From the NCBI GenBank assembly GCA_963795415.1, contig CAWCHQ010000001.1:1364001-1428000 (forward strand): 64,000 bases of DNA. Reading direction: 5' to 3'. The translations under genes and the position numbers were made by a program. Positions 51,236-58,949 of the stretch are shown piece by piece. The stretch is from CAVSUZ01 sp963795415. Lineage in GTDB: Bacteria > Pseudomonadota > Alphaproteobacteria > Acetobacterales > Acetobacteraceae. The notes under the pieces are model-generated. The model had not been told where the DNA came from, did no database searches, and saw nothing but the letters and a program-made list of their open reading frames with translations. Position 1 is the stretch's first letter, and each line of letters opens with the position of its first letter.

Positions 51236-51904
51236 ATGCCTGAAATCATGTTTGCTGGGCCAGATGGCCGGTTGGAAGGACGCTACCACCACGCGAAGGG
51301 TCGGGGAGCGCCCGTCGCGCTGATACTACACCCGCATCCGTTGCATGGCGGGACGATGAACAACCGCGTGACATTCACGATGTACCAATCCTTTCAGCGG
51401 TTGGGCTTTTCGGCGATGCGGTTCAACTTCCGTGGCGTGGGGCGCAGCCAGGGACGCTACGACGGCGGGATCGGCGAAATTTCGGATGCCGCTGCGGCGC
51501 TGGATTGGATGCAGGCGGTCAATCCCGGCCATGGAGGGCTGTGGATTGCCGGATATTCGTTCGGGGCGTTCATCGGCATGCAACTTCTGATGCGGCGACC
51601 GGAGATTTCCGGTTGGGTGAGCATCGCGCCTCCGGCCAGCCATTACGATTTTGGATTCCTGGCACCCTGCCCCTGCGGCGGGCTGATGATTCACGGCGAT
51701 ATAGATGAGCTGGTTCCCGAGAACTCCGTGCGCAAGCTGGTTGAAAAGCTGAACACCCAGAAGAATGTGCGTGTTGACTACAGGGTGTTTCCCGGTGCGG
51801 ACCACGTTTTTGCCCATCATGCGGAGCAGGTGGGGGAAGCGGTCGAGGATTACGTGGGGAAGACAATGGCCCGGCGGCACCATATGGAGCTCGCCGCGGA
51901 CTAA
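51236..51904 (+). CDS. Alpha/beta hydrolase
   Basis: A 222-residue protein of the dienelactone hydrolase/YheT-like small alpha/beta hydrolase group (PFAM 'hydrolase_4'-like). VALILHPHPLHGGTMNNRVT opens the fold, FNFRGVGRSQGRYDGGIGE follows, and the nucleophile serine lies in IAGYSFGAFIG. The acid and His are likely in IHGDIDELVP and GADHVFAHH. There is no signal peptide. It is common in alphaproteobacteria and its substrate is unknown. Confidence 0.85.
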   Translation: MPEIMFAGPDGRLEGRYHHAKGRGAPVALILHPHPLHGGTMNNRVTFTMYQSFQRLGFSAMRFNFRGVGRSQGRYDGGIGEISDAAAALDWMQAVNPGHGGLWIAGYSFGAFIGMQLLMRRPEISGWVSIAPPASHYDFGFLAPCPCGGLMIHGDIDELVPENSVRKLVEKLNTQKNVRVDYRVFPGADHVFAHHAEQVGEAVEDYVGKTMARRHHMELAAD

Positions 51905-51931
51905 TGCGCGGCCCGCTTTCGGCGCCCGGTA

Positions 51932-52849
51932 TCAGGCCGCCTTCGCCATCTCCACGCCGCACGCATCGAACGCAGTGAACAGCTTCGCTTCCTGTTCCGC
52001 CGTAAGTTTCAGGTGCGGCGGACGGATCGTTTTCCAGCCAGGGTCGCCGGTATTGCGCGCAACCAGGGATTTCAATCCAGGGATCAGCGGCAGGGTAGTG
52101 ACGGCCTTCCGGGTGCTGGTAAGAACCAGCTGTGCCTGCCTGCCGGCATCGCTGTTCCAATTGGCGTAGACCCGGGCGCCGACCGAGCAGTTCACGTTGG
52201 AAGCGGCGGTTATGCATCCGGCGCCGCCGGCGTGGAGGTTCGACAAGAGCAGGCTGTCGTCACCGGCATAGACTTCGAAACCATCTTTGGCGAAGTGATC
52301 GACGTAGCTGCGCGTGGTCTCCCAATCGCCGCTGCTGTCCTTCACGCCCTTGATCACGCCGGGAAATGCCTTGAGCAGACGGGCGACGAGTTCGATGCCG
52401 AAGGGCACGGCCGATTGCTGGGGAAAATTATAGAGATAGATGCGGATGCTGCCGCCGACGCGCTGAACCACTTCGCTGAAATAGGCAAACAATCCGTCGT
52501 CGGACGGGTTCTTGTAGTAGAAGGGCGGCAGCAGCAGCACACCGCGGCAGCCGAGCCCGGCGGCTTTGCGGGTAAGCAGCACGGTGTCGGTCAGCGCCGG
52601 CGTGCCGGTGCCGGGCATCAGCTTCGCGGCAGGGATGCCGCGGGATACCAGCCCTTCCATGACCGCGATCCGTTCATTGAAACCGAGGCTGTTGGCTTCG
52701 CCGGTGGTGCCGAGAATGGCCAGGCCGTTGCAGCCGTTGGCGAGCAGCCAGCGGCAATGCGCCTCCATACGGTCCAGGTCGGGGGAAAGATCGCCGGTCA
52801 TGGGGGTCAGGACGGCGGCGTTGATGCCGCCGTGGATGGCGTCACGCAT
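51932..52849 (-). CDS. Dihydrodipicolinate synthase (DapA)-family aldolase
   Basis: A 305-residue (beta/alpha)8 class I aldolase. NAAVLTPMTGDLSPDLDRME at the start, the substrate loop GTTGEANSL, Tyr in IYLYNFPQ and the Schiff-base lysine in VIKGVKDSSGDW are all present. The family includes DapA, N-acetylneuraminate lyase and sugar-acid aldolases; the GTTGEA loop fits the wider family rather than DapA itself. The ATG overlaps the UPF0260 gene stop by one base (TGATG), so the two share a transcript. Confidence 0.85.
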   Translation of the reverse strand: MRDAIHGGINAAVLTPMTGDLSPDLDRMEAHCRWLLANGCNGLAILGTTGEANSLGFNERIAVMEGLVSRGIPAAKLMPGTGTPALTDTVLLTRKAAGLGCRGVLLLPPFYYKNPSDDGLFAYFSEVVQRVGGSIRIYLYNFPQQSAVPFGIELVARLLKAFPGVIKGVKDSSGDWETTRSYVDHFAKDGFEVYAGDDSLLLSNLHAGGAGCITAASNVNCSVGARVYANWNSDAGRQAQLVLTSTRKAVTTLPLIPGLKSLVARNTGDPGWKTIRPPHLKLTAEQEAKLFTAFDACGVEMAKAA

Positions 52850-53343
52850 CACGGCAAGTTTCCTTTTCTGCCCGGCGTGCGTGGCCGGCGTGCGCGTGGG
52901 TTGCGGCCAGGCCAGGCCTGGACGTGATCTTCGAGAGCGCCGGCGTTGCGCTCGCTGATGGCGCGGCCGCGAACGGAAATGCCGGCGGTATGCACCGTCT
53001 CGGGGTCGCCGGAGACGAGCGGGTGCCACCAGGCGAGATCCTTGCGTTCAGCGAGCCGGCGATACGCGCAGGAGGGCGGCAGCCAGTCGATTTCGCGGAC
53101 GGTCGCGGGGGTGAGGGCGACGCAATCGGGCACCCAGCGCTGGCGGTGCTCATAGTCGGCGCAGCGGCATGATTTCAGGTTGAGCAGATGGCAGGCGACG
53201 TTGGTGAAAGAGAGGGCGCTCGAGTCGTCATCGCGCAGCTTGTGCAGGCAGCAGCGGCCGCAGCCGTCGCAGAGCGACTCCCACTCCTCGCGGGTCATTT
53301 GCTCGAGCGTCTTGGTTTTCCAGAACGGAGCGGGCGCAGGCAT
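52849..53343 (-). CDS. UPF0260/YkgJ-family cysteine cluster protein
   Basis: A 164-residue protein of the YcgN/UPF0260 type. SLCDGCGRCCLHKLRDDDS, ACHLLNLKSCRCADYEHRQRW-like NLKSCRCADYEHRQ, and PDCVALTPATVREIDWLPPS carry the conserved cysteines (at least seven), which probably bind zinc or an Fe-S centre. Its final 40 residues are basic and Pro-rich. The start is from the MPAPAPFWKTKTLEQM block common in the family. Its role is unknown; its overlap with the aldolase gene suggests joint expression only. Confidence 0.85.
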   Translation of the reverse strand: MPAPAPFWKTKTLEQMTREEWESLCDGCGRCCLHKLRDDDSSALSFTNVACHLLNLKSCRCADYEHRQRWVPDCVALTPATVREIDWLPPSCAYRRLAERKDLAWWHPLVSGDPETVHTAGISVRGRAISERNAGALEDHVQAWPGRNPRARRPRTPGRKGNLP

Positions 53344-53353
53344 GGCGCTGAAG

Positions 53354-53407
53354 TTAGAGCAGATCGCGCTTGTCTGGAAATGCGTGCATTTCAGGAGCGC
53401 GTGAATT
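53354..53407. repeat. Single palindromic repeat (agcagatc module)
   Basis: tagagcagatcgcgcttgtctggaaatgcgtgcatttcaggagcgcgtgaatttgc, one arm-pair of the module found at 22657-22718 and 11940-11994. It sits between the UPF0260 gene start and the phosphatase stop. Confidence 0.7.
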
Positions 53408-53430
53408 TGCCGAGCGGACGCGTTGCGCCC

Positions 53431-54201
53431 TCACCCGAGCAGGGCTTCGATTGCAGGGGCCTGCAGCGCCGGGTCGCCGACTGCCAGCACGCGGCCGTCT
53501 CCGTCCGGATGCAGGGGGCGGCCGTCCCAGTCCGTGATGCGGCCGCCGGCGCCTTCGATGACCGGGACCAAGGCGGCCCAATCCCAGACTTTCATGGTGG
53601 ATTCGGCGATGATGTCGATCTGGCCCAGGGCGAGCAGCCCATAGGCGTAGCAGTCGCCGCCCCAGGACACGCGGCGGACTTGGCCGGCCAGTTTCTCCCA
53701 CCTTCCCGTGTCATCAGCGAGCAGATAGGGGCCGGTGCAGGAGAGCTCGGCGTCGGCCAGCGCGGCGCAGGCCCGGCAGCCGGGCTCGCCGCCGAACGCC
53801 CCGTGAAACCGGGTTTTTCGTTCGGCGACACCGATCCAGCGCTCGCGCGTAACAGGCTGGTCGATGATGCCGAGAACCGGTTTCCCATCTTCCAGAAGAG
53901 CGATCAGGGTGCCGAAGACGGGGCGGCCGGTGATGAAGGCCTTGGTGCCGTCGATCGGGTCCAGCACCCAGCGAAGCCGCGCGTCCGGGCGATCCAGGCC
54001 GAATTCCTCGCCCTGCACGCCATGTTCCGGAAACCGCTCCTTCAGCACGGCCCGCATCGCCTGCTCGGCCGCGCGGTCGGCGATGGTGACGGGCGTGCGG
54101 TCGGCTTTCAGATCGGCGGAGAGTCCGGCACGAAAGAACGGCCGGATCACCGCGCCGGCAACTTCGGCCGCCGCCTCGGCCGCTGCCACCAGCGCATCCA
54201 T
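53431..54201 (-). CDS. hisN: Inositol monophosphatase family, histidinol-phosphatase-like
   Basis: A 256-residue metal-dependent phosphatase. GEEFGLDRPDARLRW, the metal motif LDPIDGTKAFITGRPVFGTL and WDWAALVPVIEGAGGRITDW are the three family signatures. The pattern KAFITGRPVFGTLIALL matches the HisN group of histidinol-phosphatases in actinobacteria and alphaproteobacteria, which supports this name over inositol or CysQ phosphatases. The chosen start (MDALVAAAEAA) lies nine bases after the cytochrome stop. No other his gene is nearby, so specificity is inferred. Confidence 0.8.
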   Translation of the reverse strand: MDALVAAAEAAAEVAGAVIRPFFRAGLSADLKADRTPVTIADRAAEQAMRAVLKERFPEHGVQGEEFGLDRPDARLRWVLDPIDGTKAFITGRPVFGTLIALLEDGKPVLGIIDQPVTRERWIGVAERKTRFHGAFGGEPGCRACAALADAELSCTGPYLLADDTGRWEKLAGQVRRVSWGGDCYAYGLLALGQIDIIAESTMKVWDWAALVPVIEGAGGRITDWDGRPLHPDGDGRVLAVGDPALQAPAIEALLG

Positions 54202-54209
54202 GACGGGCG

Positions 54210-55373
54210 CTATTGCTTTGCCGCCGTCGTGCCCTGCAACGGCTCCGGATTGTCGGAGAGCGTGCGCAGATAGGCGATCACGTCGGCACGCTGCTGCGTG
54301 TCTTTCAGGCCGGGATAAACCATCATGGTCCCTGGGGCGTAAGCCTGAGGATCGTACAGCCATTTGTTCAGCGCGGCATAGGTCCAGGGCTGGCCCTTGT
54401 ACTTCTGCATCGCCGGCGTGTAATTGAAGCCGGCCATGTGGTCATGCGGCGCACCGACGATCCCATAGAGGTTGGGGCCGACGATCGCCGGACCGCCCTT
54501 GTTAAGGCTGTGACAGGCCGCGCAGATCTGATGGGCGATGTTGTCACCCTCCTTGACGTTGGCGCTGGCCAGCAGCGGTTCGATCGGCTGCGGTCCCGAG
54601 GTGGTTGCGGCGGTTCCCTGGGGCTGAACGCCGCCCGCACTGGTTCCGGCATTCGGGGCCTGGGCGTTGGGGTTGTATGCGTTGCCCGGTGGTCCGATGA
54701 CGTTCGGCGAGCTTGCCGGGGCGCTGTTCGGTCCCGACGCGGCACCCACCGCACTGTGATTGCCGGCCGGCGCCGCTGAACCGGGCGCGGGCGCCTGCGC
54801 ACTCGCCTGGGCGCCCGCTGGGGCCGCCTCGGGCTTTGGAAGCGGTTCCGGATTGTCGGACAGGGTGTGGAGATAGTCGATGACGTCGGCACGGGTCTGG
54901 TTGTTTTTGATACCGGTGTAGCTCATGCGGGTGCCGGGGGCGTATGTCTGGGGATCATCGAGCCACTTGTTCAGGGCCTCATAAGTCCAGGGCTGGCCTT
55001 TGAATTTCTCGAGGGAGGAGGAGTAGTCGAATCCCAATTCATGATCATGAGGCGCGCCGACAATCCCGTAGAGGTTAGGTCCTACGATGGGTTTGCCGCC
55101 CTTGTTGAAGCTATGGCATGCGGCACAAACCTGGCTGACGAATTGCTCGCCCTTCTGGATATTGGCGGAGGCGAGCAGGGGCGCGATCGGGGGGACTGCG
55201 GCGGGCGCCGCTTCCCCGCCGCTGCTGGGGGCTTCCACGTTCGGGATCGAGATCGGGGGTTTGGCCGGCGGCTGATCGAAGACGAAGTTGTCTCCGAGCA
55301 GGCCGGTAACGAAGAAGGCGATCCCCGCGACCAGGACGGCGGCAACCGCCTTGTTGACGTCCATACTGTCCAT
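54210..55373 (-). CDS. Membrane-anchored diheme cytochrome c with two tandem c-type domains
   Basis: A 387-residue periplasmic protein. The N-terminal hydrophobic segment (VAAVLVAGIAFFVTGLLG) may act as signal anchor. Two class I cytochrome domains follow, each with CAACH (residues 83-87 and 284-288), GPNLYGIVGAPHDH, a Met axial ligand in GTRMSY and GTMMVY, and the ending ADVIxYLxTLSDNPEPL. Both resemble the c552/CycM type. An 80-residue Ala/Pro/Gly/Asn linker joins them. It probably carries electrons to or from a terminal oxidase. The domains are near copies, so the gene arose by internal duplication. Confidence 0.9.
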   Translation of the reverse strand: MDSMDVNKAVAAVLVAGIAFFVTGLLGDNFVFDQPPAKPPISIPNVEAPSSGGEAAPAAVPPIAPLLASANIQKGEQFVSQVCAACHSFNKGGKPIVGPNLYGIVGAPHDHELGFDYSSSLEKFKGQPWTYEALNKWLDDPQTYAPGTRMSYTGIKNNQTRADVIDYLHTLSDNPEPLPKPEAAPAGAQASAQAPAPGSAAPAGNHSAVGAASGPNSAPASSPNVIGPPGNAYNPNAQAPNAGTSAGGVQPQGTAATTSGPQPIEPLLASANVKEGDNIAHQICAACHSLNKGGPAIVGPNLYGIVGAPHDHMAGFNYTPAMQKYKGQPWTYAALNKWLYDPQAYAPGTMMVYPGLKDTQQRADVIAYLRTLSDNPEPLQGTTAAKQ

Positions 55374-55504
55374 GCGACGCGTCTTCTCCGCCCTGTCCGG
55401 TCCAGTTCACGGCGGACGCGAACAATCCGCGCGCGTTGCGCGCGGTGCCACGCCTCCGTAAGGTGCTGTGCACCATAGGGAATCGACCCGAGGCAAGCAA
55501 TCCG

Positions 55505-56233
55505 TTGAACCCGATCATCGTGATACCCGCGCGGATGGCATCGTCGCGCCTGCCTGGGAAGCCGCTGGCGGATATTCACGGGCGGCCGATGATCGTGCAC
55601 GTGCTGCACCGGGCGATTGCGGCGCGGGTCGGGCCTGTGGCCGTGGCCTGTGCCGAGCGGGGCATCGCCGATGCGGTCCGAGAAGCTGGGGGCCGCGCGG
55701 CACTGACGGACCCGGATCTGCCGAGCGGGTCGGACCGCGTTCATGCCGCGCTGGCGGAGCTTGACCCGGACGGCGAGCATGATGTGGTGGTCAACCTGCA
55801 GGGCGATGTGCCCACTGTGACGGCCGAGCAGATTCGGGCTGCAATCCTGCCCCTGCACGACAGCTCTATCGATATCGGCACAGTGGTGGCGCCGATCGCG
55901 TCTTTCACGGAGGCCAATACGGCGTCGTTTGTAAAGGCAGCCTGCGTGTTCGATGAAGATCGCGACGCTGCGCGAGCGATCTACTTCTCGCGCTCGCCCG
56001 TGCCCTGGGGGGAAGGGCCGTTATGGCATCATGTCGGGATTTATGCTTACCGCCGGGCGGCACTGGCGCGGTTCGTGGCGCTGCCGCCAACTTTGCTGGA
56101 GCGGCGGGAGCAGCTTGAACAGCTTCGCGCAATCGAGGCGGGGATGCGCGTTGGCGTCGCGCGGGTTGCGCATGGGTTGTTTGGGGTCGATACGCCCGAG
56201 GATCTGGAGCGCGCGCGGATGATGCTGGCATGA
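55505..56233 (+). CDS. kdsB: 3-deoxy-manno-octulosonate cytidylyltransferase
   Basis: Activates KDO as CMP-KDO for lipopolysaccharide core synthesis. About 242 residues from a TTG start. IIVIPARMASSRLPGKPL is the nucleotide loop; VAVACAERGIADAV, GSDRVHAALAELDP, VVNLQGDVPTVTAEQI and FSRSPVPWGEGPLWHHVGIYAYRR-like HHVGIYAYRRAAL follow. The start codon lacks a strong ribosome site, so a start a few codons upstream is possible. It overlaps pheA by four bases (ATGA). Confidence 0.93.
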   Translation: MNPIIVIPARMASSRLPGKPLADIHGRPMIVHVLHRAIAARVGPVAVACAERGIADAVREAGGRAALTDPDLPSGSDRVHAALAELDPDGEHDVVVNLQGDVPTVTAEQIRAAILPLHDSSIDIGTVVAPIASFTEANTASFVKAACVFDEDRDAARAIYFSRSPVPWGEGPLWHHVGIYAYRRAALARFVALPPTLLERREQLEQLRAIEAGMRVGVARVAHGLFGVDTPEDLERARMMLA

Positions 56234-57072
56234 TCGCTTTTCAGGGGCTTCCGGGGGCGTATTCCGATCTGGCGTGCCGGACGGCGTATCCCGGAACGAA
56301 GACGCTTTCTTGCGTAAGTTTCGAAACGGCGATCGAGGCAGTGCGCGAGGGGACCGCCGAGCTCGCCATGCTACCGTGCGAGAACTCGCTGGCGGGGCGG
56401 GTGCCGGACATGCATCATTTGCTGCCCGAGTCGGGGTTGTATGTGATCGGGGAGCATTTCCAGCGGGTCGAGCACTGCCTGCTTGCGCCGAAAGGGGCGC
56501 GGAGCGAGACGCTGAAGCGGGCGCACTCGCATGCGGTCGCACTGGGTCAGGTGCGGCATTATCTGCGCAAGCTCGGATTGCAGCCGGTGATCGAGGCGGA
56601 TACGGCCGGTGCGGCGCAGCTTGTGGCGCAATGGAACAATCTGGAGGACGCCGCGATTGCGTCCTCGCTGGCGGCGGAGATTTATGGGCTGGAAGTTCTG
56701 CAGGCGAACGTTGAGGATGCGGCGCATAACACGACCCGGTTTTACGTGATGGCGCGGCGGAGGCGCACGCCCGATGCGTCCGCCCCCAATCTGATGACGA
56801 CCTTCGTGTTTCGCGTGCGCAACGTGCCGGCGGCGCTCTACAAGGCGCTTGGGGGATTCGCGACCAACGGCGTGAACATGACCAAGCTGGAGAGTTACAT
56901 GATCGGGGGTCAGTTCGTCGCGACGCAGTTTCTGTGCGATGTGGAAGGGCATCCGGAGCATCCGCCGTTGCGGCGGGCGCTGGAGGAGCTTTCGTTCTTT
57001 TCGACGGATGTGCGGATTATGGGCGTTTATGCGGCGTCGCCGGCGCGAGTGGCGCATGAGGCGGGGTGCTGA
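56230..57072 (+). CDS. pheA: Prephenate dehydratase
   Basis: Converts prephenate to phenylpyruvate. The 280-residue protein lacks a chorismate mutase domain. Catalytic region: IAFQGLPGAYSDLACRTAYP, ELAMLPCENSLAGRV, and the conserved Thr-Arg-Phe in AHNTTRFYVMAR. The C-terminal ACT domain (FVFRVRNVPAALYKALGGFA, GVNMTKLESYMI) gives feedback control by phenylalanine. Coupled to kdsB by a four-base overlap. Confidence 0.94.
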   Translation: MIAFQGLPGAYSDLACRTAYPGTKTLSCVSFETAIEAVREGTAELAMLPCENSLAGRVPDMHHLLPESGLYVIGEHFQRVEHCLLAPKGARSETLKRAHSHAVALGQVRHYLRKLGLQPVIEADTAGAAQLVAQWNNLEDAAIASSLAAEIYGLEVLQANVEDAAHNTTRFYVMARRRRTPDASAPNLMTTFVFRVRNVPAALYKALGGFATNGVNMTKLESYMIGGQFVATQFLCDVEGHPEHPPLRRALEELSFFSTDVRIMGVYAASPARVAHEAGC

Positions 57073-57127
57073 GGGGCAATCGGCAAGCCCGTCCGTGGCT
57101 CTGGAAGGGTTAACACGGAGGGCTGGT

Positions 57128-57649
57128 TCAGCGAAGCAACAACCGCCTTGCCGCCAGAACCGCCGCAGCCGCGCGGTCCCGCAACCCGTCATCTCCGGCG
57201 CTGCTCACCGGATGCTCGATCACCGCAAACTCATAGCCAGGAAACCCCAGCACGCGCGCCATCAGATCGGCCGCCGTGACAAAGCGCGACGTCATCACCG
57301 CCAGCGCCGGGACGCCGAGCCGTTCCGCTGTGATTGCGTCATGCAAACTGCATGACGAACAACTGCCTCAATCACCTAATCCGGTAATCACCGCGTCCCA
57401 GGCACGCACTTCATCCACGATGTGCGCATCGGCCGGCGCACTGAAGTTGGATTTGACACGTATCGCGACCTCGGCCGCGCCGAGTTCCTCCCGCACCATG
57501 CGTTCCAGATGGGCAAAAAATCCCTTGGTGCCTTCCTTGCCGTTGGAGATGATACCGATCCGCCTGCCCGCAAACCCCGCCAGGCGTGGCGCCAGCTCCC
57601 CGCTTAAAGCAGCAGCTTCGTTGGTGGGATCGAGCAACTGAAGAACCAT
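57128..57649 (-). CDS. UGSC-family protein, candidate selenoprotein with in-frame TGA
   Basis: A 173-residue product if TGA (57370-57368) is read as selenocysteine. Before it: MVLQLLDPTNEAAALSG, IGIISNGKEGTKGFFAHLE, ending AWDAVITGLGD. After it in the same frame: GSCSSCSLHDAITAERLGVP and ALAVMTSRFVTAADLMARVL. Sec94-Gly-Ser-Cys97 with Cys100 is the UGSC motif of a redox-type family; Cys-containing relatives read CGSC. A hairpin begins 10 bases past the TGA. Start MVLQLLDPT has AGGA upstream and follows the partner gene's stop by 14 bases. If TGA were a stop, the conserved 80 downstream residues would be unexplained. Selenocysteine genes (selABCD) are not in the window. Confidence 0.8.
57337..57357 (-). 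promoter_or_regulatory. bSECIS-like hairpin after the UGSC TGA codon
   Basis: On the coding strand CGTCATGC-AGTTT-GCATGACG forms a perfect 8-bp stem with a five-base loop. The loop starts 18 bases after the TGA and carries G as its second base, within the range described for bacterial SECIS elements (about 16-37 bases, with G near the loop start). It lies inside coding sequence, as bacterial SelB requires. Confidence 0.75.
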
Positions 57650-57663
57650 TCGGGCGATCCTTG

Positions 57664-58716
57664 TTATCGCGGCGGCTCGCAATCAATGCACAGGCCGACC
57701 GGCATTGTCACCGCCCGGCTCTTGCTCCCCAGCCAGGGAGGAATCACCGCACCAAATCCCCCGGCCGGGCCACCGGCGGCGACCACCAGCAGATCGTCCG
57801 GCGATTCAAGTGCGGTGTAAACCGTCTCGCCCCGATCGCGCACCACCGCGGCCTTGCCGACCTCGGCCCATTCGCGCCGGTAGACCCGTGCCTGCTCGAA
57901 CAGGAACGCCGCTATGTCGGATTTGCTCCAGCCCGCCGCCTGCAGATGCTCGCGCAACTGCCCGGGGACGATCAGCGCATAGTTGCCCGCCCAGATCGAG
58001 TAATGCCGCATGTTGGCGCGCATCTCGGCGGCAAACGTCTCCAGGATCTCCTCCGGCTTCGTCGTCCACTCGTTCATGATCTGCCGCGGCGCGCCCGCCG
58101 CCATCACCGTCACGGCCGATGCGCCTTCCGGCATCCCGCGCTGCACCGACAGCGGCGCCCACCCCAAATCGTCCTCATCCTCGGCGATGCAGTACGTGAA
58201 CTTGCCGGGATGACCCAAAGTCGATCGGTCGATGCCACCCGGCCGCACCTCCAGCACATTGATCAGCGCCAGGCGCAGCGCCCGCCCGATCACCGCCGTG
58301 GCCCGATCGCTGTTGCCCAGCGCATTGAACGTCCCGCTCGCTCCGATTTCGCGGCACACCGGCCCGTTCACCACCACCAGCACCGCGCAGCCGCCTGTGG
58401 AAGCTGTGGCGCCATGCAGCAGAAATTCCGGCCGCAGCATCGCCGCGAATGCCGTCAGCACCACCGGAAAATGCATCGGCAGGCAACCCGCCATGACCGC
58501 GTTGATCGCAAGCTTCTCGGCGGTGATCGCCACGCCCCGCACCGGTTCGACGCCAATCAGCTGGTCCGGTAGCGTCATCGCCCATTCCAGGCATGCGGAC
58601 ACCGCCTCCGCCGTCGGTGGCACCACAGGCAACCCGTCCGTCCAGCCGTTGCTATGAAACAGCTCCTGCGCGGCGGCGAAATCGGCTGTTTCCAGAATGC
58701 GGGACGCCAGCTGCAT
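57664..58716 (-). CDS. Partner protein of UGSC, unknown function
   Basis: A 350-residue protein with a distinctive N-terminal segment GWTDGLPVVPPTAEAVSACL, then GVAITAEKLAINAVMAGCLP, GATASTGGCAVLVVVNGP, VMAAGAPRQIMNEWTTKPEE and a C-terminal CIDCEPPR. No signal peptide or membrane helix is seen. I do not recognise an enzyme family. It is directly upstream of and co-directional with the UGSC gene (14-bp gap), so the two probably act together; the terminal CxxC could serve as redox partner. Confidence 0.7.
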   Translation of the reverse strand: MQLASRILETADFAAAQELFHSNGWTDGLPVVPPTAEAVSACLEWAMTLPDQLIGVEPVRGVAITAEKLAINAVMAGCLPMHFPVVLTAFAAMLRPEFLLHGATASTGGCAVLVVVNGPVCREIGASGTFNALGNSDRATAVIGRALRLALINVLEVRPGGIDRSTLGHPGKFTYCIAEDEDDLGWAPLSVQRGMPEGASAVTVMAAGAPRQIMNEWTTKPEEILETFAAEMRANMRHYSIWAGNYALIVPGQLREHLQAAGWSKSDIAAFLFEQARVYRREWAEVGKAAVVRDRGETVYTALESPDDLLVVAAGGPAGGFGAVIPPWLGSKSRAVTMPVGLCIDCEPPR

Positions 58717-58767
58717 GGGCGTATTCCACCACTCTCATCGCAAAACGCATAGCCGTCCCCCCTTCAT

Positions 58768-58949
58768 CTCTCCCTCCGGCACCTCTCCCTCCGGGTCCCG
58801 CAAGGGGAGGGGGATTTGGACCGACGCTTCGGGTCATCACGCGCTAGAGCGGATTCAGGCTGACTGGATCAGCCTGAAACGCTCTAACTGGTTGCTTTAG
58901 AGCAGGCTTGACGCGCTCCGACGTTTCCGCCCAGCGCGATCCTGCGCTA
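58768..58949. repeat. Repeat cluster upstream of the UGSC operon
   Basis: A family D hairpin at about 58768-58816 (ctccctccgggtcccgcaaggggaggggg), then ggattcaggctgac...gtcagcctgaaacgctct-type hairpin (58846-58885) and gcaggcttgacgcgctccgacg...cgatcctgcgcta (58898-58949). The right end supplies the TAG stop codon (58947-58949) of the next gene. The promoter of the UGSC pair must lie within or beside this block. Confidence 0.7.

Noticed and set aside
57368..57370. Ordinary nonsense mutation splitting the UGSC gene
   Set aside because: The downstream frame is undamaged, the TGA falls exactly at the position of a conserved redox residue, and a SECIS-like hairpin follows at the right distance.
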